From CATOSP01 sp034422355 (GTDB taxonomy: Bacteria; Chloroflexota; Dehalococcoidia; Lucifugimonadales; UBA3495): a DNA stretch of 64,000 nt. A model generated the notes under the pieces. That model was not told the DNA's origin. It was given only the letters and a program-made list of their open reading frames with translations, and searched no databases. The stretch's first letter is position 1, and the number at the start of each line of letters is the position of its first letter. A program made the translations under genes and the position numbers. Shown piece by piece: positions 57,878 to 64,000 of the stretch. The stretch covers positions 24,390-88,389 of the forward strand of contig DAOUJS010000124.1 of the NCBI GenBank assembly GCA_034422355.1. Direction: 5' to 3'.

Positions 57878-59623
57878 CTAGCGCGACGCTTCCACGTTCA
57901 CCGTGACTATGTCCACGCCGTGGTATTTCTGGTGGTGTACCGCCGAGGCGTAGTGACGTAAGAGCCGGAAGGATATTTCCCGCCCGTCCTGAATTTCGGG
58001 GGTCTCTCCCAGGTAAGCAAGGTGGTCTTCCAGGTTCTCCCCCTCCTCTGCGGCTGACACGAACTCCAGCTCCGCGCCGACGCCTGCGGAGCGGGCGGTC
58101 ACCACCAGGCGGCGCGCCCTGTTCCCGTTTGCCACTGCGTCATCTCCCGCCGACATGCTCGCCAGCGTTTCCTCCCCCACCAGCACCAGCCGCTCCGTCG
58201 AAGAGTCGTTCCACCCGTTCCTCGACGCAAACCCGCGGAGGAACTCGCCCAACCGGGGCAGCGCGTTCTCATCGAATCGGACTGACAGACGCCTGCGCCG
58301 GGGAGCCGTCAGCTCCAGGAACACCATCATTATGACCGCGACGATGGCCCCCGAAGTCATGCCGTTGCCCAGCAGTACGCTCAGGAACCCCTCTCCCAGC
58401 AGGTCCGGGAAAATCCACTGGTTCTGGAATCCCACTCCGATCCAGAAGGACAGTCCGGCAACCACCGCCTTGCGGTGGTCCAGCCCATCCTGGACGACTA
58501 TCTTCATGCCCTGCACGAAGAGCAGCCCCAGCAGAACGGTGACGTAGGCCGCCGCTACGGGGCCGGGTATCGCAATCAACACTGCCGCAATCTTGGGGAA
58601 GAAAGCCAGCACGACAAAAATCGCGCCGAGAATGACACCAACGCGCCGGGCGGCGATCCCGGTGACTTCGGCCAGGGAAATGCTGGTCGAGTAGGTGGTG
58701 TTGGGGAGCGTCCCCCCAAGGCCGGAGAGCAGGTTGCCCATGCCGTCGGCGTTGAGCGCGCCCTGCACCACCCGGAAATCGGTGGCCCGCGGCCTGCGCC
58801 GGGACACCCTCTGGATGGCCACCCCGTCGCCCACGGTCTCTATCGCGCCCACCAGGGTAACCACCACGAAGGCGGGCAGGAGCGCCCAGAACTCGTGCCC
58901 TGGAGTCACGTCCAGTCCCGGCCATGAGGCTATGGGGACGCCGACCCAGGGCGCGTCCAGGATGTGCTGCACGTCATACAACCCGTAGGGCGCGGCCACC
59001 GCGCATCCCACCGCGATGCCGATTACCGGCGACCACAACCGGAGCGACGAGGGGCCGCGCAGCACAAGGCCCGCCACGGTGACCATCGTGGCCAGCGCCG
59101 CAGCCGGGGCCGCGCCCGTCGCCGTGCCTTCCGGCACGTCGGTCAGGGTGCCAAATACGATGGGAAACACCGTCGCCGCTATCAGCATGATCACGGTGCC
59201 GGAGACGACCGGAGTGAATATCCGCCGCAGCAGCGAGAGCCGGAACGCCAGCGCGAACTGGAACAGGGACGATATGACGATGAGGCTGGCCATCGTCGCC
59301 GGGCCTGCTTCCACCAGCGCCGCGACGCACACCGCGATGAAGGCCCCCGACGTGCCCATGATGAGCACGTGCCCCGCGCCGATGCGCCCCACCCGCACGG
59401 CCTGGAGAATGGTGGTGACTCCGCTGACCAGCAGCGCGGCGAAGACGGCCCATGCCATGTAGTCGTTGGGCTGCCCCGCGATCCGCATCACGATGACGAC
59501 GCTGATTACCACCGGCGCAAGGATGATCGCGGCGGCCTGTGCGCCCGCGCCGATAGCAACCGGAGAGGGGGGATTCTCGTCCGGTTCGTAGCGCACGTTG
59601 TCGTTCACGTATGTCGCAGCCAA
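57878..59623 (-). CDS. NCS2-type nucleobase permease fused to a histidine-kinase-like ATPase domain
   Basis: Residues ~25-435 form the membrane part of a xanthine/uracil permease-type transporter with about 12-14 helices, including the GVPIASWPGLDV loop and GAIETVGDGVAIQRVSRRR, DGMGNLLSGLGGTLPNTTYSTS, the family signature segment with conserved Asn/Thr residues. Residues ~442-581 are soluble and resemble the GHKL/RsbW-like ATPase fold: LRGFASRNGWNDSSTERLVLVGEETLASM, a strand pair VVTAR..GAELEFV, then FRLLRHYASAVHHQKYHGVDIVTV. The N-box asparagine is not obvious. The domain might sense nucleotides or signal. Confidence 0.8.
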   Translation of the reverse strand: MAATYVNDNVRYEPDENPPSPVAIGAGAQAAAIILAPVVISVVIVMRIAGQPNDYMAWAVFAALLVSGVTTILQAVRVGRIGAGHVLIMGTSGAFIAVCVAALVEAGPATMASLIVISSLFQFALAFRLSLLRRIFTPVVSGTVIMLIAATVFPIVFGTLTDVPEGTATGAAPAAALATMVTVAGLVLRGPSSLRLWSPVIGIAVGCAVAAPYGLYDVQHILDAPWVGVPIASWPGLDVTPGHEFWALLPAFVVVTLVGAIETVGDGVAIQRVSRRRPRATDFRVVQGALNADGMGNLLSGLGGTLPNTTYSTSISLAEVTGIAARRVGVILGAIFVVLAFFPKIAAVLIAIPGPVAAAYVTVLLGLLFVQGMKIVVQDGLDHRKAVVAGLSFWIGVGFQNQWIFPDLLGEGFLSVLLGNGMTSGAIVAVIMMVFLELTAPRRRRLSVRFDENALPRLGEFLRGFASRNGWNDSSTERLVLVGEETLASMSAGDDAVANGNRARRLVVTARSAGVGAELEFVSAAEEGENLEDHLAYLGETPEIQDGREISFRLLRHYASAVHHQKYHGVDIVTVNVEASR

Positions 59624-59876
59624 GATTCACACCTCAATCATGGTCTTGTCCGGGCAACCCGTAATATGTACGTACTGGTGAAACTATACCAACAACCGGG
59701 TGGATAGAAAACGCTATATGAATGACGAAAAGCGGCATTATTGAGATTAAGACTCAGCCTGTCGCGGATGCCCGGCACGGGTGTAAACTGACAGTAGCCA
59801 ACCGGCAGTGCCGGAGAGCCTGGGGCGGGAGCCTCAAGCCCCGGCCCGGCATTCATCAACGGCCAGGAGGAAGACG

Positions 59877-60740
59877 ATGGTGACGCGCACTCCCACAATC
59901 GACTCACAGGTACATGCCTACGAGCGCAACCGGCCCGAGCGTCCCTGGCACGGGTTTCTCCAGGGACCGGACGAGGTGACCGGCGACGACATGGTGGCTG
60001 CGATGGACGCGGTGGGCGTTGACGGCGCGCTGCTGGTCTCGCCCTTCTCCATGTACCGCTACGATGCCGGCTATGCCCTGGAGGTATACGCTAAACACCC
60101 GGCCAGGTTCGGTCTGATCCGGCCCTTCGACCCCGAGTCGGAGACCATCGAGGACGACATGGCCCAGTGGACCGGCACAACGGGCGTGGTCGGTGCCCGC
60201 ATCATGCTCAACTCCGGCGAATTCGAGGCCGACCACCCCGGTGTCAACCGGATACTCGCCGCTGGCGGACGGGCCGGGGTCCCGGTGAACGTTATGTGCG
60301 CGGCCAAGCTGCCCCTGATGCGCGAACTGGCCCGGCGCAATCCCGATACCCAGGTGGTGGTAGACCACGTGGGACTGGTGCAGCCCTTCGTGCCGCCCGC
60401 GCCCCCGGAACCCTTCGCCGACCTGCCCAACGTGCTTTCCCTGGCGGAACTGGACAACGTGGCCATCAAGATTTCCGGGGCCTGCACCCTGTCCCGGCAA
60501 CCCTTCCCCTACCCGGACATCTGGGAGCCGCTGGGCCGCATTTTCGACGCTTTCGGCCTGGAACGCTGCCTGTGGGGCACCGACTGGACCCGCGCCGTGG
60601 ACCTGCTGACCTACGAGCAGGGCGTGGAAGCCTTCCGAGTCACCGACCGCCTCTCCGACTCGGACCGCTCCACCCTGATGGGCGGGACGCTGGCCAGGAT
60701 TTACAACTGGTCGCCGGGGCAGGGAGTCACCTTGCGGTGA
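59877..60740 (+). CDS. Amidohydrolase-2-family metal-dependent hydrolase
   Basis: The 287-residue TIM-barrel protein starts TPTIDSQVHAYERNRPERPWHG, where family members read 'iD.H.H.w' (the metal histidine is shifted: QVH). VVVDHVGLVQPF and LWGTDWTRAV match the ACMSD/uronate-isomerase-like amidohydrolase-2 family, which includes decarboxylases and lactonases. GGAGGA lies upstream of the ATG at 59877. It is divergent from the permease gene. Confidence 0.9.
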   Translation: MVTRTPTIDSQVHAYERNRPERPWHGFLQGPDEVTGDDMVAAMDAVGVDGALLVSPFSMYRYDAGYALEVYAKHPARFGLIRPFDPESETIEDDMAQWTGTTGVVGARIMLNSGEFEADHPGVNRILAAGGRAGVPVNVMCAAKLPLMRELARRNPDTQVVVDHVGLVQPFVPPAPPEPFADLPNVLSLAELDNVAIKISGACTLSRQPFPYPDIWEPLGRIFDAFGLERCLWGTDWTRAVDLLTYEQGVEAFRVTDRLSDSDRSTLMGGTLARIYNWSPGQGVTLR

Positions 60741-60927
60741 GGCTGGAAGGTGGTTAAAGGACCTGCCAGGGATAGTGGGACACTCTACAATTAGGGATGA
60801 GGGGGTTGTCACGTAACTCCCAGCCCTAACCCCGACATTCATTCCATCATTGGACCAGATAGTACCTCTCGCTGGGACTCCCGCGTCGTGCGGTTCAATT
60901 GTCAGCCTCTGGCCAGGTCTGAGATCA

Positions 60928-61337
60928 TTACTTTTGCCGTAGTGAGATATTCATCAACTTGGCCACGGGATGTCTTCGGCGAGAGGTTAAGAACGCCTGT
61001 ACTCTGACCTTGCTATTGGCGCCGTAGACCGCTCGAACTACATCTCCGTAGTCTTGCTCGCCCTCGTACTCCTGTGCGCCAAGAAGTTTCGCAGCTTTCT
61101 CATTTCACTGAGCACGTTTCCGTGGACTTGCGCGTAAACTATGAAAGGGTCTGTAGAATTGAGAACCTGCGAAGTGCTATCGCGAATGTCTCTCACGCTT
61201 GTCCATCTCAGGTAACTTTTCGTTTTCGGTCGGCCGTGTGTGAGCATGGCTGCTCTTGCGCCATCCATACCGTTAGCGGTGAAAAGCCTGGTCGGATGGC
61301 TTCCGTTTACATGGGGGAACCTGCCACCAGTTTGCAA
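60928..61337 (-). pseudogene. Broken HEPN-like protein gene
   Basis: The first frame reads through KSYLRWTSVRDIRDSTSQVL to VHGNVLSEMRKLRNFLAHRSTRASK and stops; the next frame continues DVVRAVYGANSKVRVQAFLTSRRR to a stop at 60928. 'EMRKLRNFLAHRS' followed by '..V...YGA...V....FLTS' is a HEPN-type pattern with R-x-x-x-H-like RNFLAH. A single frameshift near 61070 splits the gene. The start is uncertain. Confidence 0.55.
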
Positions 61338-61469
61338 GCCATATCTTCGATTGCAACTGCTCAGATTTGATGAGGCGAATTTACTGGGACGACGCCTCGT
61401 TATGTTACGGTGAAAGTTCTGTCAGGATAGAGTAGTATATCCCCCACATTCGGACCGGCGAGAGGGAGT

Positions 61470-61824
61470 ATGCCCAATCTGGAATTCAAGGGCAAGCAGA
61501 TTGTATACGCCCACCATCTGACCATCCCCTACCGCCCGCTGGTCTCCGACCCCGCCAAGTCGCTGAATCCCGCCGGGGCCGACGACAACCTCATCATCCA
61601 CGGCGACAACCTCAAAGCGCTCAAGGCCCTGCTCCCCCGCTATGCTGGCCGCGTCAAGTGCATCTACATCGACCCTCCTTGCCAAGCGCATAAGGGACGC
61701 CAACCGTCCGAAGGGCCGGAAGGCTACTGTGTTCGGCGAGGGGAAATACATTGGCCAGCGGGACCTGACGGATATGGGGATCACCTTCTGCCAGTTGCCT
61801 TACGAAATGCACCGCGCGGGGTAA
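61470..61824 (+). pseudogene. Collapsed type III restriction-modification Mod gene
   Basis: The frame starts at 61470 with MPNLEFKGKQIVYAHHLTIPYRPLV and NPAGADDNLIIHGDNLKALKALLPRY, then VKCIYIDPPC where a Mod methylase would continue 'DPPYNTG'. The reading then jumps to another frame, LLAKRIRDANRPKGRKATVF and GQRDLTDMGITFCQLPYEMHRAG, matching the C-terminus. The middle of the gene has been deleted, with a frameshift at about 61680. The methylase site (DPPY) is destroyed. Confidence 0.8.
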
Positions 61825-61854
61825 AGACGGGAAGCATGGTAAATTGAGGTTGCG

Positions 61855-62277
61855 ATGGGTGAGCGGCAGGGTATCCAATGGATTCGGCGGCACGCCGTGC
61901 TGGCGCCATTCGGGATTTCCGCGGCGACTGCGTTACTGTTGTACTTCGCGGAGCAAGGCCAGTGGCGGGGGCGGGAAAGTTGGGACTTGGCGGCGGCGAT
62001 GGTGGACATGGGAGCGGTGGCGTATGCCATGTTCGCCGTACTTATGGACGGAGGGACTCATCTGATGTTTTATGCACTGCAAAAAAGGCGGGAATGGAAG
62101 GAACAGCGCGAACGGGAGCGGGAACAGTTGCGGGCCGCAGCCCTGGCTGAAGGCCGTGCAGAGGGCCGTGCAGAGGGCCGCGCTGAGGCCGAAAAGAAGT
62201 TTAATGCTCGTATCGAGACGTTGGAGGAGTTGCTCCGGGAGAGGGGCATCGATCTGGACGATTTGCCCTCGGTCTAG
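61855..62277 (+). CDS. Membrane protein with charged, repeat-bearing coiled-coil tail
   Basis: The 140-residue protein has two hydrophobic segments (about residues 15-33 and 47-72) then a long charged helix EWKEQREREREQLRAAALAE. A GRAE unit repeated in tandem (AEGRAEGRAEGRAEAEKK, ~62150-62190) follows, then a short leucine-rich end. Family unknown. The frame is intact although it lies between dead restriction-modification genes. Confidence 0.6.
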   Translation: MGERQGIQWIRRHAVLAPFGISAATALLLYFAEQGQWRGRESWDLAAAMVDMGAVAYAMFAVLMDGGTHLMFYALQKRREWKEQREREREQLRAAALAEGRAEGRAEGRAEAEKKFNARIETLEELLRERGIDLDDLPSV

Positions 62278-62344
62278 GACGCTGCCAGACTCATGGAACT
62301 GAAACTTGCCGCCTGTTGAACAGAGCAGCCGCGAGGACCAGGCG

Positions 62345-62551
62345 ATGAAAATGACGGTAACGATTGACCGCGATGAAGACGGCGTTTGGGTTGCGGAATG
62401 CCCGGGCATTCCGGGCTGTGTCGGCCAGGGGCAGACCAAGGATGAAGCCCTTGCCAATATACGGGAGGCCATCGCCCTCTGTGTCGAGGTGCGCGCCGAA
62501 ATGGGTCTGCCTCTGACCATAGAGCCCCAGCAGGTGGAAGTCGCGCTGTAA
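62345..62551 (+). CDS. hicB: HicB-type antitoxin, orphaned
   Basis: The 68-residue protein MKMTVTIDRDEDGVWVAECP, GIPGCVGQGQTKDEALANIREAIALCVEVRAEMGLPLT is a clear HicB domain without a DNA-binding tail. It ends TAATG, overlapping the start of a truncated hicA frame. A normal toxin partner is therefore missing, and the antitoxin may be a relic that can still neutralise toxins from related modules. Confidence 0.85.
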   Translation: MKMTVTIDRDEDGVWVAECPGIPGCVGQGQTKDEALANIREAIALCVEVRAEMGLPLTIEPQQVEVAL

Positions 62552-62607
62552 TGCTGCGGCTGCCCGCCCTGAGCGTCTGGGAAGCAGCCTGGAATTTTGA
62601 GCGTTGA
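62551..62607 (+). pseudogene. HicA stub (first ~10 codons)
   Basis: ATG at 62551 opens MLRLPALSVWEAAW..., similar to HicA N-termini ('LP.lSg.evv.aLe..GF'), but it ends in TGA after 18 codons, without the GSH catalytic segment. This fits a deletion junction that removed the toxin between hicB and the Res gene. Confidence 0.45.
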
Positions 62608-62614
62608 AACCATA

Positions 62615-62960
62615 ATGGATCTGAAAGATTACCAGAAGAGCGCCCTTGAGTCCTTCGGACGCTGGCTGGACGCGCTGACCGAGGCGAAGGCGCAATCGGA
62701 TGCGGCCATTGCCGCCTTGCAAAATGTCCCCGGCATCGCTATTCCTGACGACCTGCGCAATCATCCCAAGACCGCCTGGCAGAAACTGGCCGAATCTGGC
62801 CGAATCTGGCCGAGTAGCGGAAAGCGCCGGCGCCTACGTTTACCGTACTGACGATGCTAACCGTCCCATTCCCCACGTCTGTTTCAAAGTTCCTACCGGC
62901 GGAGGCAAGACACTGCTGGCCGCCGCCGCGCTGGAGCGGCTCAACCGGCAGACGGGCCTG
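62615..62960 (+). pseudogene. 5' fragment of a type III restriction Res subunit
   Basis: ATG 62615 reads MDLKDYQKSALESFGRWLDAL, AIPDDLRNHPKTAWQKLAESG and then shifts frame. The correct sequence resumes as VAESAGAYVYRTDDANRPIPH, VCFKVPTGGGKTLLAAAAL (Walker A), ERLNRQTGL, the N-terminus of Res-type DEAD-box nucleases. The shift is caused by an exact 10-bp tandem duplication at 62787-62813 (TGGCCGAATC twice). After 62960 the similarity ends abruptly. Confidence 0.85.
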
Positions 62961-63081
62961 CACCTGCGCCCAATGCCAGGACAACCGCACCGTCCACCGC
63001 CTCGAAGACCGCAAGATAGGCAGAAACGAAAAGTGCCCCTGCGGCAACGGCGGGGAGTACAAGCACTGCCACGGGAGATAA
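62961..63081 (+). pseudogene. Fragment bearing a SEC-C zinc motif
   Basis: One frame ends DRKIGRNEKCPCGNGGEYKHCHGR, the SEC-C motif (CxCxnnxxxxxCH) found at the tail of SecA and other proteins. It is joined directly to the Res fragment. The source gene is not identifiable; the N-terminal part has been lost. Confidence 0.5.
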
Positions 63082-63242
63082 GCCAACTCACCACACTTGG
63101 CCAGGCAACCACATTGGCCTTTAGAATTCCGGTACTACCTGTTCACACTCCGCATATGGAGTCAGCAAGACAGTCAGTGTGAGATTTCTAACCATTGGGT
63201 GGCTCACTGGACAACTATAATAGCGAATGCTTAGGTGGTGAC

Positions 63243-63794
63243 ATGGCTCAACCAATATTGGGTATCGCCGTTGATGAGTTGATTGAACGCGGCTGGCAAA
63301 TCACGTATGCCGACCACACTGGTCAACCTGCTGCAATCAGGTTCGCCGTTGAGCATTGGGACGATCTCTCCTGGGCACAGCAGACCTATTATCGAGCCAA
63401 ATATGGTTTCACCGAAGCTGGTTTGTTGGAATTTAGCCTGTCTGAACTTGGATCAAACTCCACAGCATCGGACTTGGTCCGTCTGCCACTGTCACCTGAC
63501 AGGGACATCGTCTCCGGTAACAACGCGGCAGGGTCCGATGACCGCCTGCGGGCAATCTTGGGTCAAAGCCGCGTGAACGTGGAACCCAGCCGGTACAACC
63601 ACAACGCTCTGATACATACTGGCCCAGACAACACTGCGATACTAACCAGTGGGGCTGGTTGGGGACCAGTCAACGTCGAATCACCCTCCGGCTATGCTGA
63701 ACTGGTCGACCAATACACGTGCTACTGGGAGACTGGCAGCTCTAACTGGGCTCCGGAAGCTCCTTATTGGGCAACTAATCTGAGTGATCTTTAG
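63243..63794 (+). CDS. Hypothetical protein
   Basis: The 183-residue protein MAQPILGIAVDELIERGWQITYADHTGQPAAIRFAVEH has no recognised domain. It is acidic and Asn/Ser-rich in the second half (SGNNAAGSDDRLRAIL, NHNALIHTGPDNTAILTSGAGWGP) and has a Trp/Tyr-rich end. The start at 63243 follows AGGTGG; an earlier in-frame start at 63195 is possible. G+C is lower than average for the window. Nothing else is visible to the window end (63795-64000). Confidence 0.5.
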   Translation: MAQPILGIAVDELIERGWQITYADHTGQPAAIRFAVEHWDDLSWAQQTYYRAKYGFTEAGLLEFSLSELGSNSTASDLVRLPLSPDRDIVSGNNAAGSDDRLRAILGQSRVNVEPSRYNHNALIHTGPDNTAILTSGAGWGPVNVESPSGYAELVDQYTCYWETGSSNWAPEAPYWATNLSDL

Positions 63795-64000
63795 CCAGGG
63801 TAATCCGCTCTCACCAAAAGCACTATCCGAAGCAGACCAGGGAGTAACATTCTTATGGCTCTTGGCTCTCGTTGGACAAGACAACAACTGCTAGTACCGT
63901 GTCAGGGTGAAACCGATGGATAGATACGCCGGAGCTTGTGCCGGGCGTCAGCGGTGGAGAATCTCCAGCTGATGGTTGCCGCAGCCTGATTTCGTTCGGT

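Noticed and set aside
62150..62200. Short tandem repeat (GAGGGCCGTGCA-like) as a CRISPR or minisatellite
   Set aside because: It encodes the GRAE repeat of a coiled-coil tail in an intact frame; there are no spacers.
62961..63081. SEC-C motif as a secA gene end
   Set aside because: No SecA body precedes it; it is joined to a Res fragment, so only a remnant is claimed.

Overview
This is a high-GC bacterial chromosome segment, most likely from an uncultivated Chloroflexota of the Dehalococcoidia/SAR202 type. That placement is inferred from gene content: several class III (CaiB/BaiF) CoA-transferases, a xanthine-dehydrogenase-type molybdoenzyme, LLM flavin oxidoreductase, MmgE/PrpD, phosphotriesterase-like and HpcH/HpaI proteins, and repeated Uma2 and retropepsin-like genes. 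No rRNA or ribosomal protein gene is present to confirm it. The only tRNA seen is tRNA-Trp(CCA).

Layout. 1-1.2 kb: a cobalamin riboswitch with its own intrinsic terminator controls a ChuX/HutX-like protein and CbiZ (corrinoid salvage), running left off the window. 1.3-9.8 kb: a Uma2 protein, a peptide-type ABC solute-binding lipoprotein, a RidA protein, an Lrp effector-domain protein, a CMD-family protein, a retropepsin-like protein and an orphan molybdopterin subunit. 9.9-25.3 kb is an accessory zone: tandem Uma2 genes, three more retropepsin-like genes (one without its catalytic triplet), a tyrosine phosphatase, a nuclease-methylase fusion, a PIN toxin module, a HicAB module, four CaiB/BaiF transferases and a MaoC-type hydratase. 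25.4-27.9 kb holds queF-queD-queC-queE (queuosine precursor synthesis). 28-41 kb: MmgE/PrpD, LLM oxidoreductase, a 1.4-kb stretch of decayed genes, HpcH aldolase, tRNA-Trp, Fe-ADH, a DUF488-DUF488-dual-OB cassette with a phosphotriesterase homologue, and purA with a TrpF-like gene.

41.5-46.8 kb: yqeY, purQ, a reversed hicBA pair whose antitoxin carries an extra N-terminal domain, a VOC protein, a D-2-hydroxyacid dehydrogenase, aroK and aroB. aroB runs into a methylase remnant fused to a dead ISAs1 transposase. A P450 follows. 49.6-57.4 kb is a leftward trp operon, trpE-(VOC)-trpG-(dead hicBA)-trpD-(dead DUF4258/DUF2283)-trpC-trpF-trpB. It is preceded by a T-box leader with a TGG specifier and a recognisable promoter; no trpA is visible. 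aroK/aroB and trp together make a chorismate-to-tryptophan block. 57.9-64 kb: an NCS2-type permease fused to an ATPase-like domain, an amidohydrolase, a broken HEPN-like gene, and a collapsed type III restriction-modification locus.

The striking feature is decay. At least ten broken genes of the defence, toxin-antitoxin or mobile type sit between intact housekeeping operons, some inside the trp operon itself.
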